From JANMDS01 sp031430575 (lineage in GTDB: Bacteria; Pseudomonadota; Gammaproteobacteria; Burkholderiales; Casimicrobiaceae), in contig JANPBT010000060.1 of NCBI GenBank assembly GCA_031430575.1, positions 107,209 through 171,208 of the forward strand: DNA of 64,000 nucleotides. The letters run 5' to 3'. Below the pieces are notes generated by a model that was not told where the DNA came from, ran no database searches, and saw only the letters and a program-made list of their open reading frames with translations. Positions 18,113 to 26,648 of the stretch are shown here, piece by piece; the first letter of the stretch is position 1; the number at the start of each line of letters is the position of its first letter. The translations under genes were made by a program, and so were the position numbers.

Positions 18113-20653
18113 CTAGAGACCAAGTTTTTTCTTGATTGCGGCGAGTTCTCTTTCAAGCGTAGATATTTTTTCGCCTTGGGCAGAGAGCTTTTCGCCTTGA
18201 CTTGAAATCTTCGCATCTTTCGCGTTGCTCTCAGCGGTGAGTTTCTGATTCATGCCCTGAATCGCTGCAAGCGCGATTCCAGAAACATCGGAGGAGGTGA
18301 TCGACTTGTCGTCTGCACCCAATCCGAACGCATTCCAAAAATCTTGCGCCATCGGCGAGATATGCTTGCGGTTCACGCCTTTGTAAGACCAGCTCATCAG
18401 CGGCATTGCGACCACTTTATTGAGCACATCGCGGGCTGAGACTTTGGTGAAAGCTTCTTTGGTATTACGGTCTGACGTACATGACCACGAAGGCGAACCG
18501 CCAGGGAGTAGTTCGCATTTACCAGCATCTGCCGCGCTGCCCGCAATAGTCACGTTGTTGACGTTGAAAACGACGCCGCCGCGGGCGCGCGCTGCGAATT
18601 GGTTGTTGGCGGTGGCACGGAAGGGTTGGGTGTTGGCGATCAAACTCGCCGCCAGCCCTTGGTCTATCGTATCGGCCCATACAAACGCACCGTAATAGTT
18701 GGTCGTGCCTGCCACATCGTCGGTGCGCGCGCCGCGCCCGCCTGCGAAGCTCAAACCGCCAGAAGCGTGGTTGCGTAATCCGCCAGCTATCGCGGAAAAC
18801 GCGCCCGCTGCGGTATTGCCCAAACCACCGCCCACGAATGATTGGCTCGCAGAGGCTTCGTTAGATGTGCCACCGACCACAGTGGATTCATTGTTCGCTG
18901 CGCGGTTTCCAGTGCCCGCACCAATAAAGTCGCGACGTCCCTCCGCTCGATTTCGACACGTGCCGTCAAACGCATTTGTTGTTCGGTTGAAGCAGCCGTC
19001 TGTTGCGCCTGCAATGGGTTCGTAGTTTGAACCACCACCGCCGATGACCGCACGTTCGCCAGAGGCTACGTTGCCGAACCCACCACCGATGAATGAACGT
19101 AGCCCGCTGGCCGTATTTTCGCGACCCGCGCCGACAAATGCGGCTGAACCAGAAGCGACGTTTAGCGAGCCTGCAACGACAGCGGAAGAGTTTGCGTTTG
19201 CAGGCACGGAGTTTTGATCACCCGCGCCGATGAAGCCGTTGTAGGCGGCGACGGTATTGCGGTTGCCAGAAACCACGCTACCTTCGTTTTGCGAAACCAC
19301 ATTTGCCCCGCCTGCGCCAATGAAGCCGCTAGAGGAAGAAATCGTGTTGTTGAAGCCACCCGTTAAGGCAGAGTTAAATGCGGTGATGGTGATTTCGTTA
19401 TAGCACCGAGCGATGCTGGTGGTGCTGGCGTAGTCATAGCAGGTGTTGCCCGTACCCGAGCCGCCGGACCCCATAAAGGAAGAAAATCCGGAGTTACTAC
19501 CACCATACCCGCCGACGATACTTGAAATCGCACCACCCGCAATTGAATTGTTACGTCCGCCCCCGATAACAGAGTAACCGGCAACCGCTATCGTGTTTGA
19601 CGCACCACCACCCACAAAAGAGCTTCCTCCACCGCCCGCGACATTGTCACTTCCACCAACAATTGCGCTATAGTTGCTTGTCGCTTGATTGTTAAATCCA
19701 CCTGCAACACCCGCGCCGAACGCAGTCGCTTGATTGTTTGCACCGCCAGCAACCGAAGCCGCAGGTTGATTTGCAACATTACTCGAAGCGCCGTTAATTG
19801 TGCTCACATACGTCCCAGCGTTCTGAATCACCCGCAGCCCATCGCCGTTGCGATTTGCCGGCATGAAATAGCCATTCACATCGATCTTAATCTGCGTCGC
19901 CCCGGCCGATTGCAGCTGCATCGCGCCTGCTGCCGATAGCGGCACAAGCGACGAGCCGCTGGCGTAATTCGCAGGCGCAGACCAGCTCGCAACCGCGCCG
20001 CCTGCCCCGCCGGCATCACCCGCGAACACTACACCTCCCGTAGAAGGAATATTCTCCACCGTAAAGAGTGAGGCCACTGCCTTGGCTCCCGCCGGAATCC
20101 CACAGCGACCGGTGATTTGCACGACGCGTATGCCGTAGCCTGCATTGAGCGCAGGGCCACCCTCTGGCGGCACGGGCGAGACTCCTGGTCGCGTATCCAT
20201 CAGATTGCAGGGCGCAATTGGGGTGTAGACCAAATCGCGATCCACTTCGCCTACAGCTTTGGCGGTGTCAAGGACGTTTCGCGAGCCAACCGCGTCGAGT
20301 AAATTGCTCATACTGGGCTTGCTTGCCGTTTCGTGTTGCTGGAGCGTTTCCAATACGCTATCGAACGAACCCGATAGATTAGCAGCAAGCAAATGATCAG
20401 CGCGTAGCCCCATCAATTTGCCGCGAAATGCGCCAATCTGCGCCGCAGGTATTTCCCCTTTCCAGCTCTCTACAATGCGCTCGACCACCGCGGTGCGGTT
20501 GAGATCAATTTGTAGCAAGGCATCAGGTTTAATCGACAGGGCGTTGCTTGCCAAGCTCTCTGGCCCGGCATTTGCGCCGATGCTGCCGAACACCATTGTT
20601 GCAACGATCCCGAACGAAGCCAGCGGCTTCGCTCCCATCAGATTGTCTTTCAT
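18113..20653 (-). CDS. S74-family secreted adhesin-like protein, array copy 8
   Basis: The start is taken at ATG 20651-20653 (MKDNLMGAKPLASFGIVATMV), which has GGAG 8 nt upstream; an ATG 21 nt earlier lacks a binding site. About 846 aa. SIKPDALLQIDLNR and EIPAAQIGAF, PCNLMDTRPG module, a long Hep_Hag stack with two Cys-pair loops (CYDYASTTSIARCYNE; CFNRTTNAFDGTCRNRAEG), NQFAARARGG, S74 domain (SCTSDRNTKEAF) and a repeated coiled-coil tail (SSQGEKLSAQGEKISTLERELAAIKKKLGL). Its repeat-stack end resembles copy 5 closely. It is the promoter-distal end of the array; serS follows upstream. Confidence 0.9.
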   Translation of the reverse strand: MKDNLMGAKPLASFGIVATMVFGSIGANAGPESLASNALSIKPDALLQIDLNRTAVVERIVESWKGEIPAAQIGAFRGKLMGLRADHLLAANLSGSFDSVLETLQQHETASKPSMSNLLDAVGSRNVLDTAKAVGEVDRDLVYTPIAPCNLMDTRPGVSPVPPEGGPALNAGYGIRVVQITGRCGIPAGAKAVASLFTVENIPSTGGVVFAGDAGGAGGAVASWSAPANYASGSSLVPLSAAGAMQLQSAGATQIKIDVNGYFMPANRNGDGLRVIQNAGTYVSTINGASSNVANQPAASVAGGANNQATAFGAGVAGGFNNQATSNYSAIVGGSDNVAGGGGSSFVGGGASNTIAVAGYSVIGGGRNNSIAGGAISSIVGGYGGSNSGFSSFMGSGGSGTGNTCYDYASTTSIARCYNEITITAFNSALTGGFNNTISSSSGFIGAGGANVVSQNEGSVVSGNRNTVAAYNGFIGAGDQNSVPANANSSAVVAGSLNVASGSAAFVGAGRENTASGLRSFIGGGFGNVASGERAVIGGGGSNYEPIAGATDGCFNRTTNAFDGTCRNRAEGRRDFIGAGTGNRAANNESTVVGGTSNEASASQSFVGGGLGNTAAGAFSAIAGGLRNHASGGLSFAGGRGARTDDVAGTTNYYGAFVWADTIDQGLAASLIANTQPFRATANNQFAARARGGVVFNVNNVTIAGSAADAGKCELLPGGSPSWSCTSDRNTKEAFTKVSARDVLNKVVAMPLMSWSYKGVNRKHISPMAQDFWNAFGLGADDKSITSSDVSGIALAAIQGMNQKLTAESNAKDAKISSQGEKLSAQGEKISTLERELAAIKKKLGL
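20438..20451 (+). repeat. dispersed 14-mer, exact, intragenic
   Basis: Exact copy in array copy 8, coding PAAQ in GEIPAAQIG. Confidence 0.95.
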
Positions 20654-20777
20654 TTTCAAATCTCCGTCATTCATTTTTTAATTTGATTCGACTGATTCGA
20701 CTCGATCAACACACCCATCGTTATCGGATCTTCATTTCTATTTTTAGTCGCAAATTACGGACATTGCAAGCTCTAAC

Positions 20778-20796
20778 CACCCCAAGAAATTGGTAG
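20778..20796. promoter_or_regulatory. shared upstream box, copy 8
   Basis: CACCCCAAGAAATTGGTAG, about 125-143 bp upstream of the copy-8 start; clear CCAA/TTGG dyad with the GGTAG end. Confidence 0.55.
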
Positions 20797-20851
20797 GAGG
20801 GCAGTATTTTTGATTCACAATCGATTGCAAATCTTCATGTAAAGTCAAAGA

Positions 20852-20897
20852 ACTGCGCCGCACATATTTAGCATGACTGACGAAACCCTGCGGCGCA
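20852..20897. terminator. inverted pair with intact cores, end of serS
   Basis: CTGCGCCGCA (20852-20861) and TGCGGCGCAG (20888-20897) form a 10-bp stem with a 26-nt loop. Both are dispersed-motif cores whose GTA/TAC flanks are mutated. Located after the serS stop. Confidence 0.65.
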
Positions 20898-20933
20898 GTG
20901 TTGATTAAAAATCACCAAAAACTCACATCCGGA

Positions 20934-22217
20934 TTACGCGCTAATCTTCTCCAAGCCGCCCATGTATCCACGCAACACCGCTGGCACGGTCACGCTACCA
21001 TCTGCGTTTTGGTAATTTTCAAGCACGGCCACGAGCGTGCGCCCAACGGCTAAGCCTGAGCCATTAAGCGTATGCACAAGTTCGGTCTTACCTGCAGCGT
21101 TGCGGGTGCGGGCTTGCATGCGGCGGGCTTGGAAGCCTTCGCAATTGGAGCAGCTTGAAATCTCGCGGAAGGTATTTTGCGCGGGTAACCACACTTCTAA
21201 ATCGAAAGTCTTGGCCGCTGAAAAGCCCATATCGCCGGAGCAAAGCGCGAGCACGCGATACGGCAGGCCGAGCAATTGCAAAATCGTCTCGGCGTGGCCC
21301 ACCATTTCATCAAGCGCTGCGTAGCTTTGATCAGCAGCGACGATTTGCACCATTTCAACTTTATCAAACTGATGCTGGCGAATCATGCCGCGCGTATCTT
21401 TGCCATAGCTCCCAGCCTCAGAGCGAAAGCATGGCGTATGCGCGGTGAGCTTCATTGGCAGCTGATCAGCCGGGATGATTTCATCACGCACGAAGTTGGT
21501 TAGGCTTACTTCGGAAGTGGGGATCAAATAGCGCGTTCCGGCTTCACCATCGCCGGGCACTTTAAACAAATCTTCTTCAAATTTTGGCAATTGCCCAGTA
21601 CCGCGCATTGATTCAGCGTTTACCAAATAGGGCACGTAGCATTCGATATAGCCATGCTGCTGGGTATGCGTGTCGAGCATAAATTGCGCGAGCGCTCGAT
21701 GTAGACGCGCCATGCCGCCTTTCATGACCGCGAAGCGCGCACCTGATAGCTTCGCAGCGGTTTCAAAATCAATTCCGCCCATTTTTTCGCCGATGGCGAT
21801 ATGGTCTTGCACTGGAAAATCAAACGCACGGGCCGTGCCCCAACGCCGCACTTCGACGTTATCGCTCTCGCTTTTTCCCAGCGGCACTGAGGCATGCGGC
21901 ATATTAGGAATGGTCAGCAAGAGCGCTTCCATTTTGGTCTGCACGCTAGCCAGCTGCGCTTCGCAGGCTTTTAACTGATCGCCAATGCCCGCGACTTGCG
22001 CCATGATCGCGCTTACATCTTCGCCTTTTGATTTGGCGACGCCGATCTGCTTTGAGCTGGCATTGCGCTGGGCTTGCAATGCTTCGGTCTGCGTTTGGAT
22101 TTGCTTACGCTCGGCTTCAATCGCTTCAAACGCGGCAGCATCGAGCGCGTAGTTGCGGTGCGTCAGCGTTGCGGCAGTCGCAGCGAGTTGGGTGCGGAGG
22201 AGTTGGACGTCAAACAT
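20934..22217 (-). CDS. serS: seryl-tRNA synthetase
   Basis: 427 aa when started at ATG 22215-22217 (MFDVQLLRTQLAATAATL), which aligns with the usual SerRS N-terminus; an upstream in-frame ATG adds only MKEIV. N-terminal tRNA-binding coiled coil (about 25-110, ERKQIQTQTEALQAQRNASS), then the class II core: motif 2 FRSEAGSYGKDTRGMIRQHQF and motif 3 GSGLAVGRTLVAVLENYQ. Cytoplasmic; charges tRNA-Ser and the selenocysteine tRNA where present. Confidence 0.97.
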   Translation of the reverse strand: MFDVQLLRTQLAATAATLTHRNYALDAAAFEAIEAERKQIQTQTEALQAQRNASSKQIGVAKSKGEDVSAIMAQVAGIGDQLKACEAQLASVQTKMEALLLTIPNMPHASVPLGKSESDNVEVRRWGTARAFDFPVQDHIAIGEKMGGIDFETAAKLSGARFAVMKGGMARLHRALAQFMLDTHTQQHGYIECYVPYLVNAESMRGTGQLPKFEEDLFKVPGDGEAGTRYLIPTSEVSLTNFVRDEIIPADQLPMKLTAHTPCFRSEAGSYGKDTRGMIRQHQFDKVEMVQIVAADQSYAALDEMVGHAETILQLLGLPYRVLALCSGDMGFSAAKTFDLEVWLPAQNTFREISSCSNCEGFQARRMQARTRNAAGKTELVHTLNGSGLAVGRTLVAVLENYQNADGSVTVPAVLRGYMGGLEKISA

Positions 22218-22254
22218 AACGATTTCTTTCAAAAACGCGCGATAAAGCGCTTCA

Positions 22255-22268
22255 TACCTGCGGCGCAG
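22255..22268 (-). repeat. dispersed 14-mer, exact (reverse), intergenic
   Basis: TACCTGCGGCGCAG 38 bp upstream of serS, followed by ATTT. Confidence 0.95.
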
Positions 22269-22526
22269 ATTTGGGCATTTTTAATCACATTGCGCCTAAA
22301 AATCGCTTGCAAATGCGCCATGCGCAAGGGCATGACACAACGAATTGCAGCTAGTTTAATGAAGCCCGGCTATCGGGAGCGCGACAAGACGGAGCCATTG
22401 CGGCTGCGCGCGGGGGAGGCATTTAACGGAACGAGAAAAAAGTTCATTTCGAAATGATACACGGCAACGCGGAATTTGATCGCGCCGAGCGCAAAGACTG
22501 CGCCCAACGCAACCGCACCTTGCGCT
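22269..22526. other. intergenic, nothing recognised
   Basis: No convincing gene, RNA or repeat beyond the single 14-mer at its left edge. Confidence 0.5.
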
Positions 22527-22949
22527 TTACGCAACAACGCCTGACCCAGCGCTCGCGCCCGCCCGCAACCGACGCACCGCCCAGACGGTCAACCAGACCA
22601 CGGCAACCGCTGCAATGATCGGTGAAAGCAATGCCAGCGCGGCCACGATGAGCGCCCCAGCGACGAAAAAGAGCGCGAGCAACACTGCTGAGACCGCGAC
22701 CAGCAGCGCGAAGGCGGTCGCTACAGCCGCAAAGAGATAGGCAAGGGTGATCGCGCCATAAAGTGCCATCCATTCAAAAAACCCAGCGCTTGCGATCGAT
22801 GCGCCGTCGTAGTCGTGGTCAAAAATATTGATGTGAATGCCGTCAATCGGCGACCAGAGCGCAAGCGTGAGCGTAATCACCGCAGCAAGGGCGGCGAGCA
22901 AGGTGAGTGCGATTGCGGCTTTTTTGCTGACGGCAAGGAAGGTTTTCAT
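22527..22949 (-). CDS. hypothetical multi-pass membrane protein
   Basis: 140 aa. Starts MKTFLAVSKKAAIALTLLAALAAVITLTLALW, then a polar loop (IDGIHINIFDHDYDG) and about three further hydrophobic helices rich in Ala and Leu, ending in a short basic tail (AVRRLRAGASAGSG). No family recognised. The ribosome-binding site is weak. Membrane location inferred from composition. Confidence 0.55.
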   Translation of the reverse strand: MKTFLAVSKKAAIALTLLAALAAVITLTLALWSPIDGIHINIFDHDYDGASIASAGFFEWMALYGAITLAYLFAAVATAFALLVAVSAVLLALFFVAGALIVAALALLSPIIAAVAVVWLTVWAVRRLRAGASAGSGVVA

Positions 22950-23106
22950 GATGAGTGCGGTGCTCCGTAGTTTTGATGAAATGAGTTTGCGCCGCGTCGC
23001 GCCGCATTTCTAGCGGCAAGCGATGGGTCGCGGGCAAACGCAGACGGATTGCGGGTGGGGCGTAGGCGAATTGCAAAAGTGCCCTGCCTTCCGGCACAAT
23101 GCAGCC

Positions 23107-24732
23107 ATGAAAGATCGCAAAAAAGTCGCCATCATTGGCGGTGGACATAACGGGCTGGTCTGCGCTTTTTATTTGGCGCGCGCGGGGCTGGCGGTGCAAG
23201 TCTTTGAGCGCCGTGGCGTGGTCGGTGGTGCCGCGGTGACGGAAGAGTTTCACCCCGGCTTTCGCAATTCCACCGCGAGCTATACCGTGAGCTTGCTTCA
23301 TGAGCAGATCGTCACCGACATGAAACTGAAATCGGCCTATGGTTTGCGTATTGTCGAGCGCCCGATTTCTAACTTTTTGCCGCTCTCCGATTCTACGTTT
23401 CTCAAAATGGGCGGCGGGCTTGCGCGCACGCAAGCGGAAGTGGCGAAATTTTCTAGCGCTGATGCCGCTGCCTTGCCCCGCTATTTTGATGCGCTCGAAG
23501 GCGTGGCAAACGTGTTGCGCGATTTAGCGCTGCGCCCGCCGCCTAATTTTGCTGATCTGCGGCAATCGTGGGCGCAATTGCCAGGCTTGGCCAAGCGTAT
23601 GAAATCGCTCGATGCGGAAGCGCGACGCAACGTGATCGCGCTTTTCGCCATGAGTGCGACTGATTTTCTCAATCAATATTTTGAGAGCGCGCCGGTGAAG
23701 GCGGCATTTGCATTTGATTCCATCGTGGGCCATTTCGCCAGCCCCGATTCGCCCGGCTCGGCGTACGTCTTGCTCCATCATTGCTTTGGTGGGGTGAATG
23801 GCAAGCCCGGGATTTGGGGGCACGCGATTGGCGGCATGGGCGCGATCACGCAAGCGATGGCGCGCGCCTGCACCGATGCTGGCGTTACGATCCATTTTGA
23901 TGCACCGGTTAAAAAAGTGCTCATCAATGCCCAAAACTGCGCCGCAGGTATTGAGACCGAAGATGGTCGCGCATTTGAGGCTGATCTCGTGGTTGGCAAC
24001 GTGCACCCGAAATTGCTCTATACGCAGCTCGTAGCGCCAGAAGCCCAGCCAGAAGACTTCCGCCGCCGCATCGCCCATTACCGCAGCGAATCGGCAACTG
24101 TGCGGATGAACGTAGCCTTAAGTGAATTACCCCGCTTCACCTGTTTGCCTGCGCCCGGCGAGCATCACGCCAGCGGCATCATCATGGCGCCTTCGATTGA
24201 ATACATGCATCAAGCCTATGAATCAGCGCGGGCAACAGGCATTGCGAAAAAACCAATCGTTGAAATCTTAATTCCAAGTATGGTTGATGATTCACTCGCA
24301 CCTGCGCGCGCGCACGTTGCCAGCCTTTTCTGCCAGCACTTTCGCTACCAATTGCCCGATGGAAAATCGTGGGATGATCACCGCGAGCAGGTCGCCGATC
24401 ACATCATCGAGACGGTGAATGGCTTTGCACCTAATTTCAAGCAATCGGTGTTGGGGCGGATGACGCTCACGCCGATTGATCTCGAGCGAAAATTTGGGCT
24501 CATCGGTGGCGATATTTTTCATGGCCATATGAGCTTGGATCAGCTCTGGAGCGCGCGGCCGATGCTGGGCTACGGCAGCTACCGCGCGCCGATCAAAAAT
24601 CTCTATATGTGTGGCTCGGGCACCCACCCGGGCGGGGGCGTATCGGGTCAGCCGGGCTTTAATGCCGCGCGGGAAATCTTACGCGACGCTAGCCTAGGCA
24701 CGCGGCTGGCCATGGCGCTGCGTGGCGCGTAA
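23107..24732 (+). CDS. FAD-dependent oxidoreductase, PYROXD2/phytoene-desaturase-like
   Basis: 541 aa from ATG 23107, chosen because the dinucleotide-binding motif KKVAIIGGGHNGLVCAFYLARAG begins at residue 5; the open frame extends further upstream without domain content. GGGHNG is followed by an acidic strand end (VFERRGVVGGAA). The C-terminal FAD motif MCGSGTHPGGGVSGQPGFNAAR is typical of the COG1233 family. Substrate unknown: members include carotenoid desaturases, and no other carotenoid gene is nearby. An exact dispersed 14-mer at 23937-23950 encodes NCAAGI. Confidence 0.85.
   Translation: MKDRKKVAIIGGGHNGLVCAFYLARAGLAVQVFERRGVVGGAAVTEEFHPGFRNSTASYTVSLLHEQIVTDMKLKSAYGLRIVERPISNFLPLSDSTFLKMGGGLARTQAEVAKFSSADAAALPRYFDALEGVANVLRDLALRPPPNFADLRQSWAQLPGLAKRMKSLDAEARRNVIALFAMSATDFLNQYFESAPVKAAFAFDSIVGHFASPDSPGSAYVLLHHCFGGVNGKPGIWGHAIGGMGAITQAMARACTDAGVTIHFDAPVKKVLINAQNCAAGIETEDGRAFEADLVVGNVHPKLLYTQLVAPEAQPEDFRRRIAHYRSESATVRMNVALSELPRFTCLPAPGEHHASGIIMAPSIEYMHQAYESARATGIAKKPIVEILIPSMVDDSLAPARAHVASLFCQHFRYQLPDGKSWDDHREQVADHIIETVNGFAPNFKQSVLGRMTLTPIDLERKFGLIGGDIFHGHMSLDQLWSARPMLGYGSYRAPIKNLYMCGSGTHPGGGVSGQPGFNAAREILRDASLGTRLAMALRGA
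23937..23950 (+). repeat. dispersed 14-mer, exact, intragenic
   Basis: Within the FAD oxidoreductase gene, read as CAAG in QNCAAGIET. Confidence 0.95.
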
Positions 24733-24741
24733 TCAACGCTA

Positions 24742-24755
24742 TACCTGCGGCGTAG
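24742..24755 (-). repeat. dispersed 14-mer, one mismatch (reverse), intergenic
   Basis: TACCTGCGGCGTAG just after the FAD oxidoreductase stop. Confidence 0.85.
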
Positions 24756-24878
24756 ATTGAGCACCAAAAACGACGAAATGCGGAATTGTCGCCGTCATTG
24801 ACGTGCCCAAACGATGCGTTTTTGTGCACACCAAATTACACTGCGTGCATTCAATCAAGATATGGGGATTTTTGCCGC

Positions 24879-25916
24879 ATGAGCGCTTCTGCATTCGCTA
24901 AACCTGCTGAAAAAAGCACCGCCCGCTGCCCAAACTGCGCCGCAGGTATGAAGCCCCACGCGCTGCCCGGACACTATGGCACTGCGATCAATATTGATGC
25001 CTGTCACGATTGCAATGTGCTCTGGTTTGATCAAAGCGAGAGCATGCAGCTTGCGCCAGATGGCGTGGTCGAGCTCTTTCAGCTGGTGAGCGCAAATGGC
25101 GGCGCGCAGTCGGCGAAATTGAGTGAAGGCTTAGGCTGCGTGCGCTGCCGACGCACGCTTGATCCGCGTAAAGACCAAGTGCACACCAGCAAATTTAACT
25201 ACTTTAGCTGCAGTAATGGTCACGGGCGATTGACCACCTACTACCAATTTCTCATTGAGAAGCAATTCGTGCGTGAGTTAACGACAGCCGAGCGCGCCAA
25301 GCTTGCCGCCGAGGTCAAGCAAATCAAGTGCTCTGGCTGCGGCGCGGCCGTCAATTTGGCAGCAGAAAGCGCGTGCGGGTATTGCCGCGCGCCGATTGCA
25401 GTTTTTGATCGTAACGCCGCGCAAAAAGCGATCGACCACTACTTAAAAGAGCGTGGTAAGCAACTGCCTACGCACCCCGCACCGCCTTACGCGCCCACGC
25501 GAGATGGCGGATATGCAAATTCTGGGCACTATGACGCGGTGGATCTCGCCGCCGATGCGCTTTGGGCAATGGCGCGCTTTGCGAGCCGCTCGGGCTATCG
25601 CGGTGCAAGCGTCCCTGTGGGCTCGGCAATTCCCGCTGGGCTGCCGAGCATTGACGAAGCCTTTAGCGGTGCGCTCGCGCAAGGTGCACCGAGCTTAGGC
25701 GGCATCGGCGAAATCGCAAGCGCGGATGCGCTCAGTCAATTCGGCACCCTGCTTAGCACGTCGTCGCTTCCGACGCTTGATTTTCCAACGGAGATGGGCA
25801 GCGATGCTGCCGATTCCCTCGCCGATGTGGGCAGCGCGATGGCAGAAAGCGGCGACGGCTTACTTGATTTGGTCGGCGACGGGATTGGCGCGCTGGTGGG
25901 CAGTATTTTTGACTAA
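24879..25916 (+). CDS. zinc-ribbon protein of unknown function
   Basis: 345 aa from ATG 24879 (MSASAFAKPAEKSTARCPNC) with GGGG upstream; the frame extends further up from a TTG without recognisable content. Three Cys-rich zinc-binding units: CPNC..CHDC (TFIIB-type ribbon, about residues 17-45, with the VLWFD signature), CVRC..CSNGH (about 87-115), and CSGCG..CGYC (about 150-173). The C-terminal half is Gly/Ser/Ala-rich and low complexity (SIDEAFSGALAQGAPSLGG; DSLADVGSAMAESGDG). The first ribbon spans an exact dispersed 14-mer, so NCAAG is part of the metal-binding knuckle. Role unknown. Confidence 0.75.
   Translation: MSASAFAKPAEKSTARCPNCAAGMKPHALPGHYGTAINIDACHDCNVLWFDQSESMQLAPDGVVELFQLVSANGGAQSAKLSEGLGCVRCRRTLDPRKDQVHTSKFNYFSCSNGHGRLTTYYQFLIEKQFVRELTTAERAKLAAEVKQIKCSGCGAAVNLAAESACGYCRAPIAVFDRNAAQKAIDHYLKERGKQLPTHPAPPYAPTRDGGYANSGHYDAVDLAADALWAMARFASRSGYRGASVPVGSAIPAGLPSIDEAFSGALAQGAPSLGGIGEIASADALSQFGTLLSTSSLPTLDFPTEMGSDAADSLADVGSAMAESGDGLLDLVGDGIGALVGSIFD
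24935..24948 (+). repeat. dispersed 14-mer, exact, intragenic
   Basis: In the zinc-ribbon gene, read as CAAG in CPNCAAGMK. Its TGC codon is a zinc-ligand Cys. Confidence 0.95.
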
Positions 25917-25926
25917 TTAAGGGCTA

Positions 25927-25940
25927 TACCTGCGGCGCAG
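25927..25940 (-). repeat. dispersed 14-mer, exact (reverse), intergenic
   Basis: Lies in the 34-bp gap between the convergent zinc-ribbon and dehalogenase-like genes, followed by TTTT. Confidence 0.95.
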
Positions 25941-25950
25941 TTTTGGCAAT

Positions 25951-26628
25951 TTAACTGCCGAAATAGGCGAGCAATGCCCGCAAATTTTCGCCATGGTCGG
26001 CATGCGCCATCTCTAACCGATCTGCGGGCGCGCCACTGCGGTTGACCCAAAACGGGAGATACCCATTCCAGCCAGCGCCCGCAATATCCCACGCATTAGA
26101 TGAGACAAACAAAATCTGCGCCGCAGGTACGCCACACGCCTGCGCCCCGAGCGCATATACGCGCGGATCGGGCTTAAAGCTGCGCGCACGGTCAACACTC
26201 AATACGTGATCGAGCTTCCCCGCGACGCCCGATGAGGCGAGCACTGCATCCAACATTTCGGGCGAGCCATTCGAGAGCGTCCCGAGCGCGAGACCGCGTG
26301 CGCGCAGGGCATCGAGCACTTCATGCACTTCTGGGTAGGCGCTCAAATGAAAATAGGCATCTAAGATTGAAGCGCGAATCTGCGGAGATGATTGCAGCTG
26401 CAGCGCGTGTGTTGCGTAGTCCAGAGCATCTTGTGTGATTTGCCAAAACGAAACGTAGCGCTCGCCGAGGCCACGCAACCACGAATATTCAAGCTGCTTG
26501 CTGCGCCAGAGCTGGGAGAGCGCAGTGCCCTTGCCCGGGAAGGCGGTCTCGCAAGCGGTGACGACGCTATGGACGTCAAAAAGCGTGCCGTAAGCATCAA
26601 ACAATACTGCGCGGATTTGACTACGCAT
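25951..26628 (-). CDS. haloacid dehalogenase type II-like hydrolase
   Basis: 225 aa. HAD motifs in order: nucleophile D11 (LFDAYGTLFDV), motif II S118-N119 (GTLSNGS), motif III K151 (SFKPDPRVY) and motif IV around D180 (VSSNAWDIAGA). The SSNAWD form and the length match (S)-2-haloacid dehalogenases, which replace halogen by hydroxyl through an aspartyl ester, but related HAD phosphatases cannot be excluded. Twenty bases downstream of pgaD on the same strand, so possibly cotranscribed. An exact 14-mer encodes VPAAQI just before motif IV. Confidence 0.85.
   Translation of the reverse strand: MRSQIRAVLFDAYGTLFDVHSVVTACETAFPGKGTALSQLWRSKQLEYSWLRGLGERYVSFWQITQDALDYATHALQLQSSPQIRASILDAYFHLSAYPEVHEVLDALRARGLALGTLSNGSPEMLDAVLASSGVAGKLDHVLSVDRARSFKPDPRVYALGAQACGVPAAQILFVSSNAWDIAGAGWNGYLPFWVNRSGAPADRLEMAHADHGENLRALLAYFGS
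26116..26129 (+). repeat. dispersed 14-mer, exact, intragenic
   Basis: In the dehalogenase-like gene, coding PAAQ in GVPAAQILF. Confidence 0.95.
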
Positions 26629-26648
26629 CGGGTGGTACGCGACGAAAC

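Noticed and set aside
300..20000. Regular short repeats suggesting a CRISPR array
   Set aside because: They are in-frame codons of Hep_Hag GG-N-S-G repeats with varying spacing and no conserved direct repeat.
1..20674. Prophage tail-spike region, because of S74 domains
   Set aside because: No phage structural, lysis or integrase genes; every copy has a signal peptide and its own terminator.
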